Of a DNA stretch of 20,000 nucleotides, positions 1-9,082 are shown in pieces. The stretch is taken from positions 5,001 through 25,000 of the forward strand of contig CAUYUJ010009500.1 in assembly GCA_963575745.1 (NCBI GenBank), given 5' to 3'. Numbering within the stretch: the stretch's first letter is position 1; each line of letters begins with the position of its first letter. The translations under genes were made by a program, and so were the position numbers. The DNA comes from Prorocentrum cordatum (Eukaryota; Sar; Dinophyceae; Prorocentrales; Prorocentraceae). The notes under the pieces are model-generated. The model worked only from the letters and a program-made list of their open reading frames with translations. It was not told where the DNA came from and did no database searches.

Positions 1-45
<45 letters not shown>

Positions 46-248
46 CTACTACTACTACTACTCCTACTACGACTACTCTTGGAATTACGACTGCGACTAC
101 GACACCGTTTACGACTACTACGACTAGTGCTACTACTAGTACTGCTAATACGACTACCACTACTACCATCTCTGACGATTAATACTACTACAACGACGAC
201 TATGACTACGACTGCTTCTACTACGACTACTACCAGCACCGCTACTAG

Positions 249-281
<33 letters not shown>

Positions 282-282
282 G

Positions 283-344
<62 letters not shown>

Positions 345-844
345 TACTACTAACCAACCACCAACACACCACCAACACCACCACCCACGATACTACTTAC
401 TACGACTACGACTACTACGATACGACTGCCTTGACTTACTTATACTACTATATAATACTAGACTACTACTAGTACTACACTACTACTACTACTAATACTA
501 CTACACTACAACATTACTACTACTACTACTATACTACTTACACTACCCACTTACTACTACTACGAACTACTAGTACTTACTACTACTGACTACTCCCTAA
601 TACTACTATGATACTTACAATTGATATTTTTATTCACTACTACTACGAGTAGTACTATCTACTAATGCTGCTACTACGACCAAGACGACGACTAGGACTA
701 CTATACTACTATACTAATACTACTACTTCCTACTACTACTACGTCTACTGACGACCACTACTACTATACTAATACCTGTTACTGCACTTACTACTACTAC
801 TACTTCTTCTACTACTACTACTACCTACTACTTTTACGGTTGCG

Positions 845-915
<71 letters not shown>

Positions 916-965
916 GACTACTACTACTACTACTACGACTACTACTACTACTAATACTACTACTT

Positions 966-1035
<70 letters not shown>

Positions 1036-1036
1036 G

Positions 1037-1134
<98 letters not shown>

Positions 1135-1149
1135 CAGTACTAGTACTAG
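1..1149. repeat. (CTA)n trinucleotide array
   Basis: Over 1.1 kb is built almost only from CTA/TAC/ACT (TAG on the other strand). The part from 1 to about 838 is worn, with many substitutions, while about 843-1135 is nearly pure and broken only by occasional CGA or TTC triplets. Open frames of Leu, Tyr, Thr or Ser runs across it are a by-product of a stop-free triplet phase, so I call no gene here. It ends abruptly in ordinary sequence near 1150. On the minus strand it lies just beyond the 3' end of the copia-like remnant. Confidence 0.97.
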
Positions 1150-1390
1150 GAGGACCCATTTGCATATTTCTGAATCGATGCAATTCGGTGCGTTTTTGCT
1201 TACGCTGCGGTGCCCTCTTGCTCATCTTAATGTAGTGCTCGTGCGCAGACCAAAAACTGAGACCAATTCCAACTCGAGCACGCATGTTGGCTTCCAGATC
1301 CTCTGCGTTGACATAAGGAGTGCCACTTGGTCTTCGCAGTCGTCTTGGGCTTCTCTACAATTAAAATGCTATTGTGGGGCTATCCCAAGA

Positions 1391-1436
1391 TGGTTGGGAT
1401 TGGGCCCAGTTTGCTTTTCGCACTGGTTGGGATTGG
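1391..1436. repeat. Short tandem duplication, 33-bp period
   Basis: The 13-mer TGGTTGGGATTGG occurs at 1391-1403 and again at 1424-1436, a spacing of 33 bp (11 codons). On the minus strand it gives a repeated LGPIPT peptide near the end of the methyltransferase-like reading. The multiple-of-three spacing would suit duplication inside a coding sequence, but two copies are weak evidence. Confidence 0.6.
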
Positions 1437-1499
1437 TCCTAGCAGCGACCAGGGGGGGCAGGTTCGAGGCGAAGAGGCTGTCCACCTCGGGCTCAGCTC

Positions 1500-2085
1500 C
1501 TCCGCGTGTCCTAGGGCCCCGGCATGGGCGGCATCCAGGACCCCCCCGCAAATGGCCCAGACGAGGGGAGCGGGATGCACTTGAGCTCGGCAGGCGGCCG
1601 CCCCCCCGACGAACTGCCCGCGCCCACGGTCACCCGATCATCTCCGAAGCAGGGGGGGCAGCAGGGAAGGGCGATTGCACGGCAACTGAGTTGGCTTCTT
1701 ATTCGGCCACTCTCCATCAACCGAAAATCTGAACTGGCACTGGTCGCGCTGCCCAACGAACACCCCTGGCATCATGCTCAGCAGCTGAACGGCTTGCAGC
1801 CCCCAGGAGATGGCCCCGAGGGGGCGCTCGATCAAGAAGGCCCTCCCGCTGGCGACTTGGACGAGAGCGATCCCACGCGAAAATGCCTAAATTCGATTCC
1901 CAGCTTTTCGGTCCGGTCACGCGTTCCCGGGGACATTCGATTCCAAGCCGACCGTCTCGTGGCCGAGAAATCCTTGCATTCCGGGCTCATCACCACCACT
2001 TCTGGTCGGTCTCTTCGGACGATCATCTCGGCCCTGGACTGGCCCCCCACGGTGGGCGGGCCCCACCTGGCACTGAGATCCATGC
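1500..2085 (-). pseudogene. C5-cytosine-methyltransferase-like domain of a dinoflagellate copia-type polyprotein, frameshifted
   Basis: One frame reads RRDRPEVVVMSPECKDFSAT (about 2014-1955). This resembles motif IV of C5 DNA methyltransferases, a hydrophobic strand followed by PPC and then FS, where Cys is the catalytic residue; here the residue before Cys is Glu instead of Pro. Near 1880 the sense passes to a second frame, reading ALVQVASGRAFLIERPLGAI and SWGLQAVQLLSMM, then QCQFRFSVDG and a Pro-Thr/Asn-Arg-Pro segment. I know this order (SPPC..FS, then a helix, GR.F..E.P.GA.SW, D.C.FG, PT..TN) from copia-type polyproteins in dinoflagellate genomes. Further frame changes follow below 1640. 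The fragment ends near 1390-1500 before any integrase or RT. No target-recognition domain is visible. The family link is from memory of motifs. Confidence 0.55.
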
Positions 2086-2754
2086 ACTTAGAAGCGGGGC
2101 GCCCCCTATCCCGAAGCCCCCTGCACCCCCGGGGGGGGGCGGGGGGGGCCGCTCCAAGACGAGGGTGCCCCCTGCCGCTTCAGCCATTCCTGGGCTCGAC
2201 GTCTCCGAGCTCGACGCCCCGGGGTCGGCCCCGACATGAAACGCCCCGTCGCCTCCCTTACAGGCTTGGGAACTGAGCATCCTCGGCTGAGCTCCTGCTC
2301 CGAGTAAAGGCCAAGGGGGATCTGATCAGCCCCATAGATAGAGTGGGAAGTCCGGAGAAGGGGGCTTCCTCCGCGGACCGCCAAGCCACCATGATCCGGT
2401 CGCCCCGGCCGGCGCTGCGGAGGGCGCGCTGCAACTGGGCGGGCGCGAAGTCCGGAGCCAGGGAGTCGAACGGGGACGCCTGGATCGAGGACCCTGACTC
2501 GAAAGAACTCTTGGAGACACCCCCCGAACTCTCGACCTACTGCAGGGTAGACTGCCGCGCGGGCCAGCATCTTGCTTTTCTTGGGCCCGCCCAGGGGGCG
2601 AGGGGTCCACTCTTGATCGGTCGAGATCTGATCGAGGACGACCATGCGTTCGCCGCGATCGCCCCACCAGGCTGGTCGAGACAGAAACATGTAGCTGGCC
2701 CGAGCAGCACGGCTGGCTGCCTGAACAGATCTCTAGACCAGAGCCGAGCCATTC
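2086..2754 (-). other. Unassigned stretch inside the copia-like remnant
   Basis: On the minus strand all three frames are broken or GC-biased (Arg/Pro/Gly-rich) and none shows a domain I know. A piece rich in Gly, Ser and Pro (about 2260-2030) lies directly 5' of the methyltransferase-like domain. I see no gene on the plus strand either. Confidence 0.4.
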
Positions 2755-3590
2755 GTCTCAAATCCCTCTCCGCCCCCCCCGAGGGCCCCCCTCCCACGGG
2801 ATTGCGCTTCCCTTCCTCTGGGCCCACGGCTCTGGGGCAGACGGCGGGCGGGGTGACGAGCGGCGGGTTCGACGGCTGGATGCCCAGGTCTGCGCGGCCA
2901 CCGCCATTTGTCTGATGGGCTCGTCGTTCTCGCTGAGAGCCTCGAAGAGGCCGTCGTTCGAGGTCTCCGACTCGCCCCCGCTGCCCTCGGCGGCCTCCTC
3001 CTTCGGGGCCGGGATGGCCACGGTCTTCCCGCAGACCAGCTCGGGCCCGGCGTCGAGCGGCCGCGAACAGGGCGAGGCCGGCAGACCGCCCATGACCGCC
3101 CGATGGAGCAGGCCCCTGCAGCCCCGCGCCGGGCGGATCCTCTCCTGCACCTCCGTCGGCGAGCACCTCTCGATCCGGAGCCTCGTGCGGCACTTGGCGC
3201 AGCACTCGTACTTCGCGCACTGGTCGGCCCCGCCGCGGCTGGCGAACTTCGGGGGGTCGCACTCCAGCGCCTCTTCCGGCACCTTCTCTCTGCTGAGCCA
3301 ATTGGCGCCCATCATGGCCAGCTCGGCCCCAGAGACGCGGGCCATCGTCAGCGCTATCCGGCGCCGCGCCGCGCGGGTCGGCGGGAAGGTGGTCCCCCCC
3401 TAGGTTCAGCTCCTTGAAGTCCTGCTCGGGTCCGTCGCGGGGCCCGCCACCTCCTCGCCCCCCGTGGCCGCGGCCCCCCCGATCGGTCTTGGCCTGCGGG
3501 ATCTCCTCGGTCAGCCCCTTGCGGCGCCTGAGGGCCCTCGCTTCCTTCAGCGGCATCCGCGGGGGGCCCTTCTGCGTCTCGCGCACGGTG
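2755..3590 (-). pseudogene. Cys-rich coding remnant of the copia-like element, function unknown
   Basis: The upper part (about 3590-3400) reads VRETQKGPPRMPLKEARALR and then RRRKGLTEEIPQ in one frame up to FKELNLGG. At a run of seven G (3400-3394) the sensible reading moves to the frame TTFPPTRAARRRIALTMARV. It then continues through MGANWLSREKVPEEALECDP and a Cys cluster with pattern C-x2-Y-x-C-C-x2-C (about 3235-3195), then a long Glu/Ser/Pro-rich tail ending at a stop at 2758. The cluster could bind zinc. I do not recognise a protease or integrase. One base fewer in the G run would join the two frames, so this frame change could be a sequencing error as easily as decay. The assignment to the copia-like element rests on position and strand only. 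Confidence 0.4.
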
Positions 3591-4009
3591 CGGGCTGGGC
3601 CGGGCGCCGTCGGAGAAGACGGCGGGGCCGCCGCCGATCCTGCCCCTGACTGGGGAACTGACGAGGATGCAATTGTGGAAGGACTGCGGCCTCTCGGCCT
3701 GGACGGACGTGGATGGGCGCCCGCGGGCCCCGGTAGTCGCCCTCTTGTGGCTGGACCCGCGGGCAGCTCCAGGCTTGGTCTCGAGCTTGGAGGCTACGGA
3801 CGAGGAGTCGACTTCGAATCTGCTCGAACTGGTTCGGTGCCCCCACCAGGTGGCTCCCGGATGCGACGCCCCCTTCCCCTGGCCCCCTGCGCCGCCCCCC
3901 CCTCCGATCCCCCCCTGGCGACTGGCGACCTTCGACCTGGCCTGGACCCCGACCCGGCAGCTGACCCCGATCGACCTCCCCCCCCCCGATGCCCCCCGAC
4001 CTGGAATCG

Positions 4010-5942
4010 CCCAATGTTTTAACGTTTCGACCCGAGCTGAGCTCTACAAAGCTGGAGGAGGGATGAGGAAGGGACGAACATGGCTGCAGTCCCTGCCACA
4101 CCTGCTGCGTCGCCATCTGGCAGATCTCCGCGACGCGGAGGGCCCCGACAAGCCAAATCGCCCCTGAGCTGATGTCGGCGCCCGCCCTCATATTCATCGC
4201 GCCGTTCCCGCTGCCTCCTCGAGCTTCCAGCATCTCCTTCGGCTTCGGGCGATACGGACTGGAGCACTCCTTGCGCCAATGACCTCTCTGCCCGCGGTTC
4301 GCGCACTTCGTGCGCGCCTTCAGCTTGTCCACGCTCAATCTCTGATTGCCCGCGCCCATCTTGCCGCTTGGAGGCTCGCTGGACCTGTTGGAAACGAGGA
4401 AGTCTCGGTCTCTGGCCATGGCCTTCTTGAGCTCCTTCGACTCGGCCCAGCGCCGGGGACGACCCTCCTTCACTCTCTTCTCGTCCAGGACTGCAACCAC
4501 CACCGCCGCCAGCAGATCCTCGCCCAGCTCCTGGGCCTCCTACACTTCCTCGCAGCCATGGTGGTCGAAGACGGCGTCCTCCCAGAAAACCCGCAGCCAG
4601 TCCTCGTCGTGTCCAGGTCCTTCTTGGTCGTCATAATCCAGAATCGCGGCATCCACGGCAGCGAAGACCCGGGGCCTCGCTCTGGCCGCGACAGCCGCCC
4701 CAGACGATCGATCTCCATGTCCAGCCGTCGGGCGCACGTGACCAGTTCGCTTCAAATCCATATTCATCATCGCTCGCTTGGCTGAGTCTAGGTCCTCTCG
4801 GCCTTGTGAGACCGACAGCCGATTCTGCTGTGGTTGGTGCGATCCCGACTTGAGACGTTCGACTTGCACCTTCTCTGGCAGGTACAATTCGTACTTTCTG
4901 GCTTCTCGAACTGTCGCTTCGTAGGATGAACTGCGTCAGTGTTACACCTGACTTGATATCCGAGTCCTCGAGGGCCCGTCGGAATGCTTCTCTCTGTTTG
5001 TCGTCGTCTCGATCTCCGCGGCACTGTCGTGAGCAATTGATCAGCACTTCGGATCCGTCGGCGGAATCAATGTCGTCCTGAATGTGCATCAGCCTCTCTT
5101 GGATGTCTACGGCAGTTCGTCCACTACGCGGCCTGCTTGGAGGTGCGGTGCCAAGGCGGACCGCCCCGACCATCGTCGCAGGCCGGCCACCCAGGTGTCC
5201 AGGCGGTCGAACCCAGGCCACGCCGGGGGGCCTTGGTTGTCGCCTCTCGGCGGCAGCGATGGCGGCGGCGAGGCCCCGCCCTCGGCGAGCCCGTCCCATC
5301 CCGCGGCCCCGCTCGCGCTAGCGACCGCTGACGGCGCGGGCGCCAGTGCTGGCGCCTGGACCAGCACGGGCGCCTGGGCGGGCGCCGGCACGGGCGCCTC
5401 GACTGGGGCGGGGGCCGGCGGGGGCGCAGGCGCCAGGGCCGGCGCCGCGGCCGGCGCGGGCACCTCTGTCGGAACCGTCCGCTTTGCCGCCGCTGCCGCC
5501 CCTGCTGTCGCCGACCATGTCACCGAGGTCGGTGGCGCCGTCGGCGCCCAGTCCGACCACTGCCTGGTCTCCTCCGCACTTGGCCACGTCATCGCGTAGA
5601 TGCCCGCGGCGCTGGCGGCTGCGCCACCAGCGGACTGGGCGGCTCTAACACCGCCCTGCGGGTCTTCATGCAGCCAGGGATCCTCAGACCATGGGCCCCA
5701 CCTCTGCCAGGAGCATCTCCAGCTCCCACTGCGACCCCAGTCCTGCCAGGACTGCTCCGTCGCCTCGCTGTTCGCTGGTCCGTCGGCTTCGGCGAAAGCC
5801 TCAGCATCTGGCGGTGGATCCTGATCGCCTCCGGCACCTCGGTGCCGAGCTCCCTGAGCCGCGTCAACTCGTGCCTCCTCCTCTCTGTGCCAGCAATTTG
5901 CTGTTCTTGATCTTCCGCAATCATGACTGCTCCGATTACCAT
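4010..5942 (-). pseudogene. Gag-like protein of a Ty1/copia-type retroelement, frameshifted
   Basis: The likely start is the ATG at 5942-5940, with a second ATG at 5924. The N-terminus is a charged helix (MIAEDQEQQ.., then RLRELGTEVPEAIRIHRQML). After a frame change near 5800 comes a Trp-rich and then Ala/Pro-rich stretch (about 5500-5330), followed by WVAGLRRWSGRSALAPHLQ and RVVDELP, then an in-frame TAG at 5107-5109. The reading resumes in another frame as DIQERLMHIQDDIDS and RQCRGDRDDDKQREAFRRAL. It changes frame again near 4930, 4885 and 4720-4690. From about 4690 one frame runs to 4010 with a single TAG (4540-4542) and includes the zinc knuckle. The order of basic helices, zinc knuckle and Ser/Gly-rich tail is that of a retrotransposon Gag, the RNA-packaging structural protein. 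Possible protease remnants after the knuckle are not recognisable. Confidence 0.62.
4264..4305 (-). other. CCHC zinc knuckle with Cys2 changed to Arg
   Basis: The minus strand encodes CANRGQRGHWRKEC. The spacing is exactly C-x2-C-x4-H-x4-C of retroviral-type Gag knuckles, which bind nucleic acid, except that the second Cys is Arg (codon CGC at 4296-4294). TGC to CGC is a single transition. The other three ligands and the basic, aromatic context (G-H-W-R-K) are kept. Confidence 0.8.
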
Positions 5943-6036
5943 TGTTCGTCGCACATCACCGTGAGGGAGGCTAAGACTGGGGGCAGGCTGGACGTAGACG
6001 GGGAGGGGCACGACACCTTTTGTTACTACAGGGGCC

Positions 6037-6057
6037 CTTGAGCCAAAACAGTTGCAC
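6037..6057 (-). other. Relic of the dinoflagellate spliced leader (DinoSL)
   Basis: The minus strand reads TTTTGGCTCAAG at 6048-6037, identical to the last 12 bases of the trans-spliced DinoSL. Over the preceding seven bases three match, and all four mismatches are transitions, as expected for an old copy. A 12-base match is expected about 0.002 times by chance in 20 kb on both strands. It sits about 95 bases 5' of the first plausible gag ATG (5942-5940), where a leader would be in an mRNA. This suggests that a trans-spliced transcript was copied back into the genome. Confidence 0.6.
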
Positions 6058-6354
6058 ACAGTGGGCTCTCGGGCGAGCACGTGGGGACTCAGAGGATGGG
6101 GTGCATAGGAAAAAAACAACAGCGATATCGGTTCCTGGTCCTCCTCTGACTCACGACGCAGTGGAGACGAGATGGCGACTGCTCGGTGGCGGAGGCAAGG
6201 GTCGAAACTTGCCGTCTGACTCCTCGGGGCGAGGCGTTCCACCCAGCGTCAGTGCGACGCCGAGAAAGAAGAGCAACACGGGGCGCAATCGGCCAGCCAG
6301 TGCAGTGCGCTTGGCGCATGGCCTCAGACTGCCAGGCGGCCGCAAGGCTCCTCC
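6058..6354. other. Spacer between the leader relic and the (ATC)n array
   Basis: No gene, domain or strong repeat is seen. A 12-mer AGCGATATCGGT near 6119-6131 recurs at about 9601-9612, which may be chance or a trace of a dispersed repeat. Confidence 0.5.
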
Positions 6355-6538
6355 TCCTCATCATCCTCCTCGTCCTACTCATTACCATCATCACCGTCAT
6401 CATCATAAACAACGCAGTCGTCATTGTGCCTCATCACCGTCATCATCCTACAGGCATCATCGCATTCGTCAGCATGAGTATCGTCTTCATCAGCAACGTC
6501 GGCCTCCTCATCATCATCACCACCACCACCATAATCAG

Positions 6539-6600
<62 letters not shown>

Positions 6601-6607
6601 GCATCAG

Positions 6608-6676
<69 letters not shown>

Positions 6677-7305
6677 AATCATCATCATAATCATCATCAT
6701 CATCATCAGCATCATCATCATCAGCATCATCAGCATCATCATCATAATCATCATCATAATCATCATCATCAGCATCATCATCATCAGCATCATCATCAGC
6801 ATCATCAGCATCATCATCAGCATCATTATCATCATCAGCATCACCATCGTCATTATTACCATCATCATCATCATCATAATCATCATCATAATCATCATCA
6901 TCATAATCATCATCATCATCATCAGCATCATCATCATCATCAGCATCATCAGCATCATCAGCATCATTATCATCATCATCAGCATCACCATCGTCATTAT
7001 TACCATCAGAATAATCATCATCAGCACCATCATCATCAGCATCACCATCATCATCATCATCATTATCAGCAGCATCAGCATCATAAGATTCAGCATCATC
7101 ACCATCATCGGCAGCAGCAGCTGCTGCAGCCGAATGATCGCAGCGGCAGCATCATCGGTTACCATCAGAATGATCATTATCAGCAACGTTAGCATCATCA
7201 TCAGCAGCTGCATCAGCATCATCAGCATCATCAGCAGCAGCGTCTTCAACCTCATCATCATCACCATCATTATCATCAGCGTCATCATCATCAGCATCAG
7301 CATCC

Positions 7306-7375
<70 letters not shown>

Positions 7376-7493
7376 TATCGACATCATCATCAGCATCAAC
7401 ATCATCGTCCACGGTATCGTCACCATCCGCGTCATCATCAGTATCAGCATCAGCGTCGTCATCATCATCAGCATCATTGACACCATCGTCACG

Positions 7494-7546
<53 letters not shown>

Positions 7547-7830
7547 TATCATCAACAGCACCAGCATCAGCATCAGCATCAGCAGCATCATCAGCATCAG
7601 CATCATCAACAACATCAGCATCATCATCATCAGCATCATCATCAGCATCATCAGCGTCATCATCACCACCACCACCACCATCAACATCATCAGCATCATC
7701 AGCAGCAGCATCAGCATCAGCATCAGCACCACCATCACTATCGTCGTCATCATTATCATCCTGCTCATCATCAGCATCATAAGAATCATCATCATCAGCA
7801 GCAGCAGCACCATAATCATCATTATCATCG

Positions 7831-7863
<33 letters not shown>

Positions 7864-8353
7864 GCATCACAATCATCAGCATTATCATCAGCATCATCAT
7901 CATCAGCATCATCATAAGCAGCATCACCACCACCAACATCGTCATCAGCTTCGCGGTCAGCACCATCATCACCGGCATCATCATCACCATCAGCAGCAGC
8001 GTCATAATCATCATCAGCATCGTCATCCGCATCATCATCACTGGCATAATCATAAGCATCAGCATCATCGCCATCAGCATCATCATCACCAGCATCAGCA
8101 TCATCATAGTCATCAGCATCAGCGTCGTCATCATCATCAGCATCATCATCACCATCATCAGCATCATCGTCGTCGTCTTCATCGTCGTCGTCATCGTAAT
8201 CGTCATCGTCATCCTGAGCATCATCATGTTCAGCATCATGTTCATCATCCTCATCACAATCCGAATCGTCCTTGCCATCGTCACCATATTCCTCGTCAGT
8301 ACCATCAGAATTGCCCGTCTCATCGTAATCAACATCATCATCATCATCATCAG

Positions 8354-8385
<32 letters not shown>

Positions 8386-8400
8386 ACATCATCATCATCG

Positions 8401-8464
<64 letters not shown>

Positions 8465-8522
8465 CATCATCATCGTTATCATCATCAGCAGCAGTAGCAT
8501 CATCAGCAGCAGCATCATACAC
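6355..8522. repeat. (ATC)n trinucleotide array, 2.2 kb, with phased interruptions
   Basis: About 720 triplets are mainly CAT/ATC/TCA, broken by CAG, CAA, CAC, CGT and TAA-containing triplets that nearly always keep the three-base phase. Pure runs occur at about 6541-6600, 6608-6675, 7303-7375, 7497-7545, 7826-7862 and 8392-8475. One minus-strand phase (8522-7152) has no stop for 456 codons and would give an Asp/Ala-rich protein, while others give poly-Ile, poly-His or poly-Met. I judge these to be artefacts of the triplet phase, because there is no non-repetitive protein attached and the composition follows the array. Confidence 0.97.
6818..7010. repeat. Higher-order duplication (about 144 bp) inside the (ATC)n array
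   Basis: A distinctive interrupted string that includes TCACCATCGTCATTATTACC starts at 6841 and again at 6985, 144 bp later (48 triplets). Flanking interruptions match too: the CAGCATCATTAT that precedes it starts at 6818 and 6959, so the second copy has one extra triplet. The array has therefore grown partly by copying segments of over 100 bp as well as by single-triplet slippage. Confidence 0.85.
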
Positions 8523-8935
8523 CTGTGCCTCATCCCTGTTCCACCTCGCTCTCCACTTCTCCTCATCCCCCTCTCCACTCTCCTTCGCCTCCTGCTAACC
8601 ACTATAACCACTGAGATGTATCTGCCTCCTGTGTCCGATCTGCCGCCACTGCCTCGGGCGGCTTATTGTCCCACCCACCTCCCTGGCGACGAAAATGATC
8701 GCGCAGAGACGTACAGTGCGGCCTGCCAGGTGAGGCATGCGCCGGGGCCTTCACCAAGCGCTCGGCCGACCATACTAAAAAGCCCACGGGCTCCACGAGA
8801 CGCCCGCGCCGAGGTCTACGGGAAAACAAGCGCGTGGGAAAACGCCGAGGCCTCCTGGGAGGTCACCGTCTGGCGGCTGGCCGGGCCCTGCACATCATCT
8901 TGGACTGCACCGAACACATCCTTCCGCTTCTGCTT
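8523..8935. other. No gene recognised
   Basis: Unique, GC-rich sequence follows the (ATC)n array. A plus-strand frame runs in from the array and through this part but shows no domain, and its composition gives no reason to call it coding. Confidence 0.5.
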
Positions 8936-9082
8936 TTCTCCTCCGCCCGCGCTCCTCCGTCTTCTCCTCCCTTGCCTCCTCCTCCTCTTCCTCCTCATCC
9001 TCCTCCTCCTCCTCCTCCTCCATCTTCTCCTCCCTTGCCTCCTCCTCCTCCTCCTCCTCCTCCTCCTCCTCCTCCTTCCTGC
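8936..9082 (+). repeat. Polypyrimidine (TCC)n tract with a 63-bp duplication
   Basis: The plus strand is almost purely C and T from about 8936 to 9081. CTTCTCCTCCCTTGCCT begins at 8961 and again at 9024, a 63-bp direct duplication. Proline-rich or leucine-rich frames across it are phase artefacts. Confidence 0.9.

Larger units (their letters stand above)
1390..6057 (-). mobile_element. Decayed Ty1/copia-like retroelement (gag and methyltransferase-like parts; INT and RT not seen)
   Basis: Read on the minus strand from 6057 down, this block contains in order a spliced-leader-like relic, a gag-like region with a zinc knuckle, a Cys-rich stretch, and a C5-methyltransferase-like domain. From general knowledge, dinoflagellate Ty1/copia-type polyproteins often carry such a methyltransferase-like domain between gag/protease and integrase/RT, so the order fits that class. 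No integrase, RT, RNase H or LTR pair is visible. The expected 3' half would lie below position 1390, where the sequence runs into the (CTA)n array. The reading is cut by several frame changes and at least two in-frame TAG codons (5107-5109, 4540-4542), so it is a relic. Both edges are approximate. The class assignment rests on motif resemblance and not on an alignment. Confidence 0.6.

Noticed and set aside
821-1285. Poly-Ser and poly-Leu frames in the (CTA)n array
   Set aside because: These are phase artefacts of a CTA/TAG repeat.
7152-8522. 456-codon minus-strand open frame rich in Asp and Ala
   Set aside because: It lies wholly in the (ATC)n array, and its composition and openness follow from the triplet phase. 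No unique domain is attached.
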